Positions 19,999-29,332 of a stretch of DNA of 35,232 nt are shown piece after piece. The notes below the pieces were generated by a model. It saw only the letters and a program-made list of their open reading frames with translations. It did not search any database and was not told where the DNA came from. Each line of letters starts with the position of its first letter. Positions within the stretch are counted from its first letter, which is position 1. This DNA comes from Acidobacteriota bacterium. GTDB taxonomy: Bacteria > Acidobacteriota > Blastocatellia > RBC074. Location: assembly GCA_022072205.1 (NCBI GenBank), contig JAJVID010000180.1, forward strand, positions 32,504-67,735, in the 5' to 3' direction. A program made the position numbers and the translations under genes.

Positions 19999-21105
19999 TT
20001 AATGATGAACAAGGGGAATGGCGACGTTGAATGACTGGGTCATATTCGCAAAACCGCCGGGGCCATCTCCTGTCGCCGCGAAGAGAAATGTCGGGCGGCC
20101 GTTCTCGATCAACAGGAACGGGCGTTCGAGCTGTCCCATCGTCTGCGTTACTCCGTCATCCCAGCGGAGCTTGCGCGTCCAGGCCTTCGGGCGTTTCGCC
20201 AACTCCCATCGCAGCCCGTCCTTCGATTTCGCGTGGACACCCGCATGCTTCTCGCCCACGAGCTTGCCCGTCATATCCTTCGCGATCATTTCGTATCCTT
20301 CCGCAGTCTTCCAGACGAACGGGTCTTCGACTTCGCCGAACTTGTTGGCGGAGAAGACCGGCTCGCCGCCAGCCACTTCGTACGGTCCCAGATAATGTTT
20401 CGCGCGGGCGACTCCGAGCATCATCTGGCTGTGCTTGATGCCTTCGTACCGGCGCGATTTGAACATCAGCAACACCGAGCCGTCATCGTGGACGACCGGC
20501 GCAGGGTTGGAAGTGAGGAAGCTGTAAAAACTGTTTGGCTTCGTTTCAAGGATTGGGCGGTCGTAGCGCGTCCACGGCCCTTCGATCCGCTTGGCCGTGG
20601 CGACGCCGATGCGTTTGTTCGAGCGCGCGACGATGCAGCGCGGATCGGTCAGCGCGAACGGCACGCCGCGTGGCGGGTCGTCGAACGGGTGCGTGCTGCC
20701 CATGTAAAACAGAATGTAGGTGTCGCCGTGGCGAGTGATCGAAGGATTATGCGTGGCCCGGCCATCCCAGTAATCGGCGCCGCGAGCGGGCAGCACGACT
20801 TGCTGGAAGACGTACGGCCCTTCGGGGCGGTCGGCGACCGCGCGCACGATCTCCGAATTGGTCATCCATCCCGGATGGAACGTGATGTCCTTCGGCCAGC
20901 GCGAGGCGAACATGTGATACTTGCCATCATCGCCTTTGATCACCGACCCGCACCACACCCAGTAGCCTTCCATCCGAAACCCGCCGTTGCGCGGGACGAC
21001 TCCCAACTCCGGAAATTCGGCGGCCTGGGCGGAAGCGGCCACCACAAAGATAATCAAGGTGAGCGATTGAAGCCCGACCTTCAACAGTTGCCGTGGATTT
21101 TTCAT
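19999..21105 (-). CDS. Secreted five-bladed beta-propeller glycoside hydrolase (GH43-like)
   Basis: This 368-residue protein has a signal peptide (residues 1-29, ending AQAA). The rest repeats the blade pattern of GH43/GH32/GH130-type propellers: WCGSVIKGDDGKYHMFASRWP, shown as WCGSVIKGDDGKYHM plus FASRW; DGRATHNPSITRHGDTYILFY; SNPAPVVHDDGSVLLMFKS; GVATAKRIEGPWTRYD; and EDPFVWKTAEGYEMI. Acidic residues in WDGRATHNP and EVEDPF are candidate catalytic ones, but I cannot place it in a numbered CAZy family. It probably trims side chains of the imported glycan in the periplasm. The ATG has AAGGAG about 10 bases upstream. It begins 34 bp after TBDR 3, so they are in one operon. Confidence 0.75.
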   Translation of the reverse strand: MKNPRQLLKVGLQSLTLIIFVVAASAQAAEFPELGVVPRNGGFRMEGYWVWCGSVIKGDDGKYHMFASRWPKDITFHPGWMTNSEIVRAVADRPEGPYVFQQVVLPARGADYWDGRATHNPSITRHGDTYILFYMGSTHPFDDPPRGVPFALTDPRCIVARSNKRIGVATAKRIEGPWTRYDRPILETKPNSFYSFLTSNPAPVVHDDGSVLLMFKSRRYEGIKHSQMMLGVARAKHYLGPYEVAGGEPVFSANKFGEVEDPFVWKTAEGYEMIAKDMTGKLVGEKHAGVHAKSKDGLRWELAKRPKAWTRKLRWDDGVTQTMGQLERPFLLIENGRPTFLFAATGDGPGGFANMTQSFNVAIPLVHH

Positions 21106-21139
21106 CGTTCAGCATCTCCTTACGGAATTTCGGCGCGCT

Positions 21140-24100
21140 CTAAAAATTGATTCTCAGCGATCCCTGCATCACGCGCGGCGAGCGGGCGGTGATCGGCTGG
21201 CCGAAACGAGCGTTGGTCTGCGTGACCTGACCCGTCGTCGTGTTCAGAGTGAGGGTCAGATCGGTGTCAACGTCGTTGAAATTCGTGTGATTGAAAAGAT
21301 TGTACATCTCCCAGCGGAACTGAAGACGGAGATTTTCACGCAGGCGGACGTTCTTGAAAAACGCCAGATCGGAGTTGATGACGCCGGGACGGCGGATCAT
21401 GTTGCGTGAAGCGTTGCCGATCTCTCCCCGCGTCAAAGGACGAGCGAAGCAGGCGGCGTCAACAAACCTCGGAGTTCCGTCGGGAGCGGCGTCCACTCGG
21501 CGATTCGGATTGCAGAGCACAAGCGGCCGCGCGTTCACTTCTCCGCCGGTGTTGTCGGTGATCCCGCCGCTGTAAGTCACACCCACGCTCTTCGGCCTGC
21601 CGGTCACGAATGACGTGGTGCCGGAAAGCTGCCAGCCATCGAAGAGGGCTTTGACCAAACGGTTGTCCAGCCGTTGGCCGAGGCCGGGGATGTCCCAGAT
21701 GTAGTTGGCCGTGAAGATGTGGGATTGGTCGTGATCAGCCGGGCCGTAATTGAACGCCTTGTAGGGACGCGGGAAAACCACGTCGGAGGAATCGTCGTTG
21801 GCGTAATCCAGCGTCTTGTGCCAGGTGTAGGCGATGCCGTACTGGAATCGTTGCGCGTACCGGCGGCTGACCTGAACCTGCAAGCCGTTGTAGTTCGACG
21901 CGCCGGAACCCATGACCACATTGATATCGCCGTAACCCTGATACGGGCGCAGGAAATCATCGGCCAGGGCGCCAGTGGCGGTGGCGCTCGGAGCGCTGAA
22001 CGGATTTCTATTTCGGGGGTCGAACCGCGCGCCGTCGGGAACGGCGTTGATGTTGCGCCTTTCACCGAGATGCCGGGCGAGCGAGCCGACGTAGCTGACT
22101 TCAACGATGGTTCCGAAGCCGATGTCCTGTTGAACGCCGAGCGAGAAGTTGTAGACGGTCGGCGTCTTGTTGAAAATCTCGATCGCGTTCAACCCGGTCG
22201 GCCGATCCAGCGCGGAGCCGACCAGACTGGCCAGGTTGTCAATCGTGCCGAAATCAATCGTCACATTGCGCTGGAATGGCGGATTGCTGACCAGGTTGCC
22301 GCCGGTCGTGCCGCCACCCGTGCGCGAGCTGTGGTAAACGCCGCCATGAGCGCGCAGCACTGTTCTCGCATTGCCAAAAACGTCGAAGGCAAAGCCGAAG
22401 CGCGGCTCCCACTGAATGGGCGCCTGCCTTTTGAATCCGTGAGGAACGTTCGGATCAGTCCCGACCGCGATGCCGTTGAGCTTATTGCCGACGCCGGGAA
22501 CGAATGTGCCGACGAGCGTGGTGTTAGTGAAGAGTTCACCAGTCACCGGATTCTGAGCGCGCCGGTTGGCGTTCGCGCAGGCGGTTGTGGCTGGCGTCCC
22601 GCCGACGCAAAACGGGCGGTAGAGTACAAGCGCCTTGGCTGGATCGAAGCGCGTCGCGTCGAAGTTCGACGCGTTCAACTCGCGCTGCGCCCACTGCGAA
22701 AACCAGCCCATGCGCATCCCGTAATTCAGCGTCAGCCGCCGGCTCGCTTTCCACTGATCCTGCACGTACCACTGAATTAGCAGCCGTTCGAGATCGGTGT
22801 GGGGACGCGCTGACGACTCGCTGTAGCTGCGGAAGCTGCCGATCAGCGCGTTCGCATAAGGATGAGTGGTGTTTCCCTGAGCGGCCGTGTAGTTGCTGTC
22901 GTTGCCGCTGAAGTTGAATGTCCCCGTCCAGTTGCCTCCGGGGGCTTCACCGTTGCGGATCCGCTCGATATAGATGCCCGCCTTGTAAGTGTGACTCTCC
23001 CGGTTGAGCGTGAAGTTGTCGGTGATGGACGGGAGGATGTAGTCGTCGCCCACCTCGCCCCAGCGATCGAGCCAGTTGATGTTCGCGACCGTCGTTTGCG
23101 ACAAGCCGCCCCAACCGGTAGCGCGCGGGATCAGGCCGAGCTTGTTGTTAGCAGGGAAGAGTTGAGGCGCGGTGTATTTCAACGCGCTGCGGGTCAGACG
23201 GTCAATCTCGCCATCAGATGGGACAAAGCCTTCGGAGTCGTGGCGTAGACCGACAGATACTTCGTTGACGATGGCCGGGCTGATCAGGCGAATCCAGTTG
23301 ATGGACATGCCGTTATCTTTATACAGGTAATGCGAGCTGATTCCCCACCGGTTGTTGTCGCCGCTGGGCCACCCCGAAGTGTCGAACCCCTCGTTATCCG
23401 CCGTCCACCATTGCGCGTTGACGAAGAAGGAGTCCTTTTCCGTCGGCTTGAAGTCAACGCGGATGACCTGACTCTGCTTCGGCACGTCAACGCTCTTCTG
23501 GATCACGTAATTGAAAGCGTTGCCGTTCGCGGCGCGCCCGCCGAGCGCATTGGGCAGAGGGAAATAGTTGAGGAGCGCGGCGCCGCTGGAATTGAACCGG
23601 TTGCGCGGAATGATGTTCAATCCTTGTGGATTGGCCGCCGTCGCGCGTGAAGGATCGCGGAAACACGCGCTCTGATCGGTGGCGTTGCAAGCGCCGGTCA
23701 GCAGCGGGTCGCGGACGTACGCCTTGACCGGCTTCCCGCCCGAAATCCCCGTGAACGACTGCGAGAAATCTCCATTGCGTTCAAGCTCGGTGGGCACAGT
23801 TACAAACTTGGCCCCGGATGGCGTGATCGTGTGCGGTTTCTCCAGCGAGTAAAAGAAGAAGAGATTCTTTTTCTCTTTGTTCGGGAAGAGCCACGGTATC
23901 TGGACCGGCCCGCCACCATTGAAGCCCCAGATGTTGTGCCGGTAGCGCGCGCGAGGCAGCCCCTGCCGGTTATTGAAAAAGCTGTTGGCGTTGAGCGCCT
24001 CGTTGCGAAGGAAGTAGTAGGCGCTGCCGAAATAATCCTTTTTGCCGCTCTTGGTAACGATGTTGATCTGCGCGCCGCCGTTGTTGCCGAACTCCGGCGA

Positions 24101-24820
24101 GTAGTTGTTGCGCAGCACCTTGACCTCGGCGATGGCGTCCTGGTTGGTCGTCATGCTGACCTTGTTCGAGCCGCTCGGCTCGCTGGCGTTCAGGCCGTTC
24201 ACGGTGGCGATGCTGGAACGCCCGCGTTGCCCGGAGACGTTGGGCAGATCGGTGCCGAAGCCGTCGCCCACGCTTTCAACGTCATCAATGTATGACACGC
24301 CGGGCAGCAGGCGCAGGAGCGAAGTGATGTCGCGCCCCTTCGTCGAAATCAGGCTGATCTGATCAGAGGTCAGCCGCCCCGTCAGGTCGCTGCTTGCGGT
24401 TTCGACGGTCGCGCCTTCGGCCACCGTGGTGACGGTTTCGGTCAAGGCTCCAACTTCCAACGCCAGCTTGCCCAGCGCCAGATGCTCGTTGGCGCTCAAC
24501 ACGTTGTTCGTTCGGCTCAGGCCGCGAAATCCCTGGCGCTCGATCTTGACGGTGTAAACGCCCGGTTGCAGCGCGGCGAAGCTAAAGTCTCCTTCCTGAT
24601 TGGAAGTGGCAGATCGCGCGCTCCCGGTGCGCGCGTCGGTGATCGTGACCGACGCCCCGGCGACCGCCTGACCTGCCATGTCAACCACGACGCCAGAAAT
24701 TGTTCCCGTCACGGTCTGCGCTGAAACAGGCAGGCTGATTCCCAGAATAACCATCAGAGTGAGGACGCCGAACAGGATGGCGATAACGCCGCTACGATAT
24801 TGACGCTTAATCAGTGACAT
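21140..24820 (-). CDS. TonB-dependent receptor, Oar-like (TBDR 3, LacI-controlled)
   Basis: This 1226-residue receptor is the first gene of the glycan operon. Signal peptide about residues 8-35 (ending VSAQ). Regulatory-like domain at about 36-125 (SGVVVDMAGQAVAGASVTIT, GDFSFAALQPGVYTVKIERQGF). Plug includes LISTKGRDITSLLRLLPGV and NGLNASEPSGSNKVS. The barrel ends RSPRVMQGSLRINF. The ATG at 24820 has AAGGAG eight bases upstream; the frame is open to 24922 without support. A strong promoter about 200 bp upstream carries two copies of the LacI-type operator. It is followed at 34 bp by a secreted glycoside hydrolase, then GH88 and SDR. The receptor therefore probably imports the polysaccharide or its oligomers. 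Confidence 0.93.
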   Translation of the reverse strand: MSLIKRQYRSGVIAILFGVLTLMVILGISLPVSAQTVTGTISGVVVDMAGQAVAGASVTITDARTGSARSATSNQEGDFSFAALQPGVYTVKIERQGFRGLSRTNNVLSANEHLALGKLALEVGALTETVTTVAEGATVETASSDLTGRLTSDQISLISTKGRDITSLLRLLPGVSYIDDVESVGDGFGTDLPNVSGQRGRSSIATVNGLNASEPSGSNKVSMTTNQDAIAEVKVLRNNYSPEFGNNGGAQINIVTKSGKKDYFGSAYYFLRNEALNANSFFNNRQGLPRARYRHNIWGFNGGGPVQIPWLFPNKEKKNLFFFYSLEKPHTITPSGAKFVTVPTELERNGDFSQSFTGISGGKPVKAYVRDPLLTGACNATDQSACFRDPSRATAANPQGLNIIPRNRFNSSGAALLNYFPLPNALGGRAANGNAFNYVIQKSVDVPKQSQVIRVDFKPTEKDSFFVNAQWWTADNEGFDTSGWPSGDNNRWGISSHYLYKDNGMSINWIRLISPAIVNEVSVGLRHDSEGFVPSDGEIDRLTRSALKYTAPQLFPANNKLGLIPRATGWGGLSQTTVANINWLDRWGEVGDDYILPSITDNFTLNRESHTYKAGIYIERIRNGEAPGGNWTGTFNFSGNDSNYTAAQGNTTHPYANALIGSFRSYSESSARPHTDLERLLIQWYVQDQWKASRRLTLNYGMRMGWFSQWAQRELNASNFDATRFDPAKALVLYRPFCVGGTPATTACANANRRAQNPVTGELFTNTTLVGTFVPGVGNKLNGIAVGTDPNVPHGFKRQAPIQWEPRFGFAFDVFGNARTVLRAHGGVYHSSRTGGGTTGGNLVSNPPFQRNVTIDFGTIDNLASLVGSALDRPTGLNAIEIFNKTPTVYNFSLGVQQDIGFGTIVEVSYVGSLARHLGERRNINAVPDGARFDPRNRNPFSAPSATATGALADDFLRPYQGYGDINVVMGSGASNYNGLQVQVSRRYAQRFQYGIAYTWHKTLDYANDDSSDVVFPRPYKAFNYGPADHDQSHIFTANYIWDIPGLGQRLDNRLVKALFDGWQLSGTTSFVTGRPKSVGVTYSGGITDNTGGEVNARPLVLCNPNRRVDAAPDGTPRFVDAACFARPLTRGEIGNASRNMIRRPGVINSDLAFFKNVRLRENLRLQFRWEMYNLFNHTNFNDVDTDLTLTLNTTTGQVTQTNARFGQPITARSPRVMQGSLRINF

Positions 24821-25000
24821 GGCTTTGCTCCTTGTGAAAAAGAAGAGTAGATAGGCGTACAGCGGCGGCGCGGCGCTCACAAAAACAGATACGGCAGGTT
24901 GAGCGGCCAGCGAACGCCTCAAACGGTGAATGCGCCGGGCGGCCTGCGTGGGGCGCCCGATCAGGTGTCAATCACGATCCCAGCAAGAATCCTGGTTTTC

Positions 25001-25012
25001 GTTACCGATAAC
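25001..25012. promoter_or_regulatory. LacI-type operator O2, overlapping the TBDR 3 start site
   Basis: GTTACCGATAAC, a quasi-palindrome (GTTAC, CG, ATAAC) with the central CG typical of LacI-family sites. It lies just downstream of the -10 box, where binding would block initiation. It is inverted with respect to O1, 26 bp centre to centre. Confidence 0.8.
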
Positions 25013-25017
25013 GGCAG

Positions 25018-25046
25018 TTTATAAATGTTATCGGTAACGAAGTCAA
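25018..25046 (-). promoter_or_regulatory. Sigma70-like promoter of the TBDR 3-GH43-GH88-SDR operon
   Basis: On the minus strand, -35 TTGACT (25046-25041), a 17-bp spacer, and -10 TATAAA (25023-25018). Start of transcription is expected near 25011, leaving a leader of about 190 bases before the ATG at 24820. Operators O1 (spacer) and O2 (start site) overlap it. Confidence 0.75.
25027..25038. promoter_or_regulatory. LacI-type operator O1, in the TBDR 3 promoter spacer
   Basis: GTTATCGGTAAC, the exact reverse complement of O2. On the minus strand it begins two bases after the -35 box. The same operator is at the same position in the GH95 promoter (29155-29166). Confidence 0.82.
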
Positions 25047-25120
25047 GCTCTGAAAGGTCCCCGGGTGGCGGCCCATGTGGGATCAAAAAAGAGGAGGGGA
25101 TTTGATTATGGCGGGAAAAA

Positions 25121-26173
25121 CTATTTGGAAAATCGCGCTCTGGTGGCCGCGGCCTTTACTCCTTTTGCGATTGCGCCGGACGAGCGCCGCACGACCAGGC
25201 TGGGCGCCACGATGATGCGCTGCGCTGTTCGGGACGGCGCTTCTCCTTCGATCATTCCAATCAGCAGCCGCGCCGCCTGCTGTCCCATCTCGGTGGTTGA
25301 CCAGGCGACGGTGGTCAGCGGCACGCTCAGCATATCGCCGTAATGGACGTTGCCGGCGCCGGCGACCGCGACATCCGCGCCGATGCGGAAGCCCGCCTCC
25401 GTCAACGCATGCATCGCGCCGATGGCCGCCGGATCGTTCGCGGCGAAGATCGCTTCGGGCACGCCGTCCTCGGCGATCCACGCGCGCATCGCTTCATAGC
25501 CCTGGTCTTCCAGGAAGCCGCACTCGCGCACAAGCGATGGATCGAACCGCAGTTTGTGTTTCGCCAGCGCCTGCTTGTAGCCCTCGAATCGTTCCCGCGC
25601 CACTGAAGCCGCCGCGCCGCGCAGATGTCCGATACGCCGGTGGCCGAGGCTGATCAAATGCTCCGTCGCCAACATGCCCACCAGCGCGTTATCGGTGGCC
25701 ACCGCCGGACAGCGCAGATTTTCCAGTTGCCGGTCAACCAGCACTAGCCTCAACCCGTCTTTGATCATCTTGCGGTAAGCCTGCGATTGTTCGGGCGGAA
25801 GCGATGACGCGACGATCAGGCCGTCGGTGCGCTGCCGCAGGGCTTCGACCTCGGCGATCTCCTTGCTGGCGTCCTCGTAGGTGTTGCAGACCAGAATCTG
25901 CAGGTTGGCTGGGCGCGCGACCAATTCGATGCCGCGCAGAATCTCGGCGAAGTAGGAGTGCATCAGATCGGGCACAACCATGCCGAGAAGATAAGAGCGG
26001 CTGGTCGCCAGCGCGCGCGCAAACTGATTTGGCTGATATTTCATCTTGCGCGCGACGGCCAGCACTCGCTCGCGCGTTTCAGCGTTGATTTCAGGATGGT
26101 TGTTGATGGCGCGTGAGACGGTCATTTTCGAGACGCCTAGTTCGCGCGCGATGTCGGCAAGTGTCGTTGGCAT
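25121..26173 (-). CDS. LacI-family transcriptional regulator
   Basis: This 350-residue regulator has an N-terminal helix-turn-helix (TLADIARELGVSKMTVSRAIN, given as TLADIARELG then VSKMTVSRAIN, residues 4-24), a hinge (QFARALATSRS) and a periplasmic-binding-protein-like effector domain from about residue 60 (LLGMVVPDLMHSYFAEI, VDRQLENLRCPAVATDN, ISLGHRRIGHL, AIFAANDPAAIGAM). It is the last gene of the GH95-mutarotase operon, 27 bp after the mutarotase, and the only regulator in the locus. Three identical LacI-type operators lie in the two promoters of the locus. It therefore probably represses both operons, including its own, until a sugar ligand is present. No clear ribosome site precedes the ATG. 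Effector unknown; fucose or a derivative is an inference. Confidence 0.93.
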   Translation of the reverse strand: MPTTLADIARELGVSKMTVSRAINNHPEINAETRERVLAVARKMKYQPNQFARALATSRSYLLGMVVPDLMHSYFAEILRGIELVARPANLQILVCNTYEDASKEIAEVEALRQRTDGLIVASSLPPEQSQAYRKMIKDGLRLVLVDRQLENLRCPAVATDNALVGMLATEHLISLGHRRIGHLRGAAASVARERFEGYKQALAKHKLRFDPSLVRECGFLEDQGYEAMRAWIAEDGVPEAIFAANDPAAIGAMHALTEAGFRIGADVAVAGAGNVHYGDMLSVPLTTVAWSTTEMGQQAARLLIGMIEGEAPSRTAQRIIVAPSLVVRRSSGAIAKGVKAAATRARFSK

Positions 26174-26200
26174 GATCTGATTGTCGCAGCGCTCGTTGGC

Positions 26201-26494
26201 TCAATCAAGCCGGAAGATTTCTGTCAGCGGCTGAAAATCGGGGTTTTTCATCGGCCCGACCCGCTCTTGCCAGATTTGGTCGAGCGGATCTTCCGCCAAC
26301 GCGGCCTGAGCTTTCTCGTAATCATCGGCCTCGACATACATGAAAAGCTGATCGCCCAGCAGGAAAATCCTGATCTGGTGAATGCCCGCGTCCCGGTATC
26401 TCGCCCTCAAATCGGATGAAAAGCTGTTGTGCGCTTCTATGTAATCTTCCTTTCGCCCCGGCCTGAGCCTGGCCACGAAGGCTTTGGTTTCCAT
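26201..26494 (-). CDS. RhaM-type sugar mutarotase (L-rhamnose or L-fucose mutarotase)
   Basis: This 97-residue protein is full length for the L-rhamnose mutarotase family (PF05336), small ferredoxin-like dimers that interconvert alpha and beta anomers. His22 in YIEAHNSF is in the place of the catalytic histidine of the E. coli enzyme; AGIHQIRIFLLGDQLFMYVE and DPLDQIWQERVGPM are family motifs. It lies between the GH95 gene and the LacI gene with 27-bp gaps on both sides, so it is part of that operon. Because its partner enzyme probably releases L-fucose or L-galactose, a fucose-type substrate is more likely than rhamnose, but sequence cannot settle this. Cytoplasmic. Confidence 0.88.
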   Translation of the reverse strand: METKAFVARLRPGRKEDYIEAHNSFSSDLRARYRDAGIHQIRIFLLGDQLFMYVEADDYEKAQAALAEDPLDQIWQERVGPMKNPDFQPLTEIFRLD

Positions 26495-26521
26495 GCTCTT
26501 TCAGTGCCTCTCTTTGGGGCG

Positions 26522-28957
26522 TTATTGGCGCGCGGTTTGGGAAGGCTCGATGATGTAGCTCTTGCCAGCCTCGGTCGCGAAAACGACCACGCCGGGTTCC
26601 GGTTGTTCTGTCTGGATGACTTTGCCCCCGGACTTGACCGCGACGGGAAGCCTGACGCGCAAACGGCAACGCGTCCCGGCTTGTGAGCGAATCGTCGCGG
26701 ACGCGACCTTGCCGCCCTTCCAGGTCATATCAACTTCAAACCCGCCGCGCGCGCGCAAGCCTTTGACGCGGCCATCAAGCCAGGCCGCAGGCAGCGCGGG
26801 CAGCAGATGAATCTCTCCGGCGTGGCTTTGCAGCAGCATTTCAGCGACGCCCGCCGCCGCGCCGAAATTGCCGTCAATCTGGAACGGCGGGTGAACGTCG
26901 AACAGATTGGGCAGTGTTGATTTGCGAAGCAGCGCGAGCATGTTGTCATAAGCCTGCTGCCCGTCTTCCAACCGCGCCCAGAAGTTGATGATCCAGGCGC
27001 GGCTCCATCCGGTGTGCCCGCCGCCGTTTTTCAGCCTGTGTTCAAGCGTCTTTCGCGCTGCGGCGGCCAGATCGGGCGCGCCGCGAGGCGTGATCTGATC
27101 GCTCGGATGAAGCGCGAACAAGTGCGAGATGTGACGATGTCCCGGCTCCGGCTCTTCGTACTCTTCAGACCATTCCATCAATCGCCCGTCGCGCCCGATC
27201 TGCATCGGGGGAAGGCGGTCGCTCGTTCGTTTCAACCGCGCGCGGAACTCTTCGTCAACGCCGAGCAGCCGCGCCGCCTCAACGCAATCGCGGAAGAGGC
27301 CACGAATGATCTGCGTATCCATCGAAGCGCCCATGCACAAAACTCCGACCTCGCCGTTCGGCAATTGGTATCTGTTTTCGGGCGACACCGATGGCCCGGC
27401 CACCAGCCGCCCTTTTTGGTCTTCGACCAGATAATCCAGAAAGAATTCCGCCGCCTCTTTCATCACCGGGTAGGCGCGTTCGGCTAGAAACTTTCGATCC
27501 TGCGTGAACTGGTAATGCTCCCACAGATGCTGGCACAGCCACGCCGCGCCCATCGGCCACAGCCCGCTGCGCGCGCGGTCGCCTGGCGTCGTGAAGCCCC
27601 AGATGTCTGTGATGTGGTGAGCGACGAAGCCGCGCGCGTTGTAATGCAACCTCGCCGTGCGGCGCCCCGACTGGCGCAGGCTTTCGAGCAGATCGAAGAG
27701 CGGCAGATGAAGCTCCGAGAGGTTTGTCACTTCAGCCGGCCAGTAGTTCATCTGCAAGTTGATGTTGAGGTGGTAGTCGCTGTTCCACGGCGGGCGGAAT
27801 CCGTCGGCCCAGACGCCCTGCAGATTGGCGGGCAGGTCGCCGGGACGGCTGCTGGCGATGAGCAGGTAGCGGCCAAACTGGAAATACTGCGCGATGAGCT
27901 GATGATCTTCGCCGCCCTGTTTGACTCGTTCGAGACGTTTGTCGGTGGGCAGTTGTGAGAGTTCGCTCGAATCGCCAAGCTCCAGCTCGACGCGGTTGAA
28001 GAGCGATTGATAGTCGGCGACGTGAGCCTCGCGCAGCTTGGCGTAACTCTGCGCCGCCGCTTGTTTGATCTGCCGTTCGCAGGTCGTTTGAGGATCATTG
28101 CCGCGATAGCTGGTCGAAGCCGCCAGCAGCAGCGTCACCGTGTTGGCTTTGCTGACGACGAGTTGATCGCCTTGTGATTTGCCCTCCGCCTTGATTGAAC
28201 CGCCTTCAGACAAGGCCTTGAGCGTTGATTGAAATTTCAAGCCCGTGCCTCCGTCGAGTTGACCGCGCATCACCAGACTGTCTAACGCGGCGGTGGTCGT
28301 CGCGTCGCGCTCGCGGTTCAAGCCGACCTTGACCGAAATCTGATTCGGCTGATCGCTCGACAGCCGCACGACGATCACCTGCGCCGGATGGCTGGCGAAA
28401 ATTTCTCGCGTGAAGCGGACGCCGCCGACGCGGTAGCTGACGCGCGCGACGGCGTTAGCAAGATCAAGCTCGCGGCGGTAATCGGTCGCCGCTTCGTGTC
28501 CGTCGAAAGCCAGCCACAGATCGCCGAGTGTCTGGTAGGGAAGCAGACGGCGCGGACGGGCCATCATCGTCTGGTCGGCAAGCTCAATCGCCTCGCGCGG
28601 CTTGCCCGCGAAGAGCAGCCGCCGCACATTGCCGATCTCCGACATCGCCTCGATGTTGACGGTATCACGCGGCTCGCCCGACCAGAGCGTTTCTTCGTTG
28701 AGTTGAATGCGTTCGCGGTTCGTGTGGCCGAAGATCATCGCGCCGAGCCGCCCATTGCCGATGGGCGTCGCGTGATCCCATTGCGGCGCGGGGTGACCGT
28801 GCCAGAGCGTCATCGCGCCTGGCTGCGCTGTGTTCGATGCGCGGGGTTGATTTCCACCCGGCGCGCGGCTGACCGCCCACGCTCCCGGCAATACGAGCGG
28901 AATAGATAATCCCAGCAATGCCGCCAGCAGTTTTGTTCTTCTCATCAGATTGTTCAT
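26522..28957 (-). CDS. Glycoside hydrolase family 95 (alpha-L-fucosidase / alpha-L-galactosidase)
   Basis: This 811-residue inverting glycosidase is full length for GH95. A signal peptide is at about residues 8-29, so it acts in the periplasm or outside. The family start is [29 protein letters not shown] (here [12 protein letters not shown] and [10 protein letters not shown]). The four residues that act in the Bifidobacterium enzyme AfcA all have counterparts: Asn398 and Asn400 in [14 protein letters not shown], Glu527 in PSVSPENRY and Asp695 in [11 protein letters not shown]95 members remove terminal alpha-1,2-L-fucose, and some prefer L-galactose. It leads the operon with the mutarotase and LacI gene. 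The start codon has no strong ribosome site; an ATG at 28945 is an alternative. Confidence 0.93.
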   Translation of the reverse strand: MNNLMRRTKLLAALLGLSIPLVLPGAWAVSRAPGGNQPRASNTAQPGAMTLWHGHPAPQWDHATPIGNGRLGAMIFGHTNRERIQLNEETLWSGEPRDTVNIEAMSEIGNVRRLLFAGKPREAIELADQTMMARPRRLLPYQTLGDLWLAFDGHEAATDYRRELDLANAVARVSYRVGGVRFTREIFASHPAQVIVVRLSSDQPNQISVKVGLNRERDATTTAALDSLVMRGQLDGGTGLKFQSTLKALSEGGSIKAEGKSQGDQLVVSKANTVTLLLAASTSYRGNDPQTTCERQIKQAAAQSYAKLREAHVADYQSLFNRVELELGDSSELSQLPTDKRLERVKQGGEDHQLIAQYFQFGRYLLIASSRPGDLPANLQGVWADGFRPPWNSDYHLNINLQMNYWPAEVTNLSELHLPLFDLLESLRQSGRRTARLHYNARGFVAHHITDIWGFTTPGDRARSGLWPMGAAWLCQHLWEHYQFTQDRKFLAERAYPVMKEAAEFFLDYLVEDQKGRLVAGPSVSPENRYQLPNGEVGVLCMGASMDTQIIRGLFRDCVEAARLLGVDEEFRARLKRTSDRLPPMQIGRDGRLMEWSEEYEEPEPGHRHISHLFALHPSDQITPRGAPDLAAAARKTLEHRLKNGGGHTGWSRAWIINFWARLEDGQQAYDNMLALLRKSTLPNLFDVHPPFQIDGNFGAAAGVAEMLLQSHAGEIHLLPALPAAWLDGRVKGLRARGGFEVDMTWKGGKVASATIRSQAGTRCRLRVRLPVAVKSGGKVIQTEQPEPGVVVFATEAGKSYIIEPSQTARQ

Positions 28958-28980
28958 CGTTCAGCAGCGAGAAAGGGAAT

Positions 28981-29016
28981 ACGGAACAGGTGGAATGAAC
29001 GGAACAAACGGAAGAG
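28981..29016. repeat. Imperfect 18-bp tandem repeat in the GH95 leader
   Basis: Two 18-bp units starting ACGGAACA (28981-28998 and 28999-29016), both followed by GGAA-rich sequence. The same core, CGGAACAGACG, occurs in both arms of the hairpin at 10601-10648. It lies in the untranslated leader of GH95, within the gene-free stretch 28958-29436. Confidence 0.45.
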
Positions 29017-29145
29017 GATGGATACAGCATGAAAATCTCCCTCTGCTCCGCTATCTTTTTTCTTCTTCAATGCTTTTATCAGAAGGACAGCCGCCACGAA
29101 TGGATGTTGCCGGCGAAAAATGACGTTTTCAGCGGCTTCGGCGGC

Positions 29146-29174
29146 AGTCTAGTCGTTACCGATAACGGTGTCAA
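29146..29174 (-). promoter_or_regulatory. Sigma70-like promoter of the GH95-mutarotase-lacI operon
   Basis: On the minus strand, -35 TTGACA (29174-29169), a 17-bp spacer and -10 TAGACT (29151-29146). Transcription would begin near 29139, giving a leader of about 180 bases. The spacer holds a LacI-type operator. Confidence 0.7.
29155..29166. promoter_or_regulatory. LacI-type operator in the GH95 promoter spacer
   Basis: GTTACCGATAAC, identical to operator O2 and the reverse complement of O1. On the minus strand it begins two bases after the -35 box, as in the TBDR 3 promoter. This makes the lacI gene part of its own regulon. Confidence 0.82.
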
Positions 29175-29332
29175 TGTCCGGCGCCGTGACCGGCGGCGAA
29201 AATGGCGTCAATGAGTATGTGAATCATCCACGCGAACATTTCTTTGATCCCGGCGCCATCCGCCACGTCAGCGAAATCACATAGCGTTCGCACTCACATC
29301 ATCCGGACGATGGCGCCTGAAGGCCACTCTGT

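Noticed and set aside
29029..29214. A 61-codon plus-strand frame in the GH95 upstream region
   Set aside because: It covers the GH95 leader and promoter on the other strand, ends in low-complexity Arg-rich sequence, and resembles no family.
29171..29293. A 40-codon GTG-started minus-strand frame with a hydrophobic middle (MFAWMIHILIDAIFAAGHG)
   Set aside because: It overlaps the -35 box and the operator of the GH95 promoter, has no ribosome site, and is probably chance.
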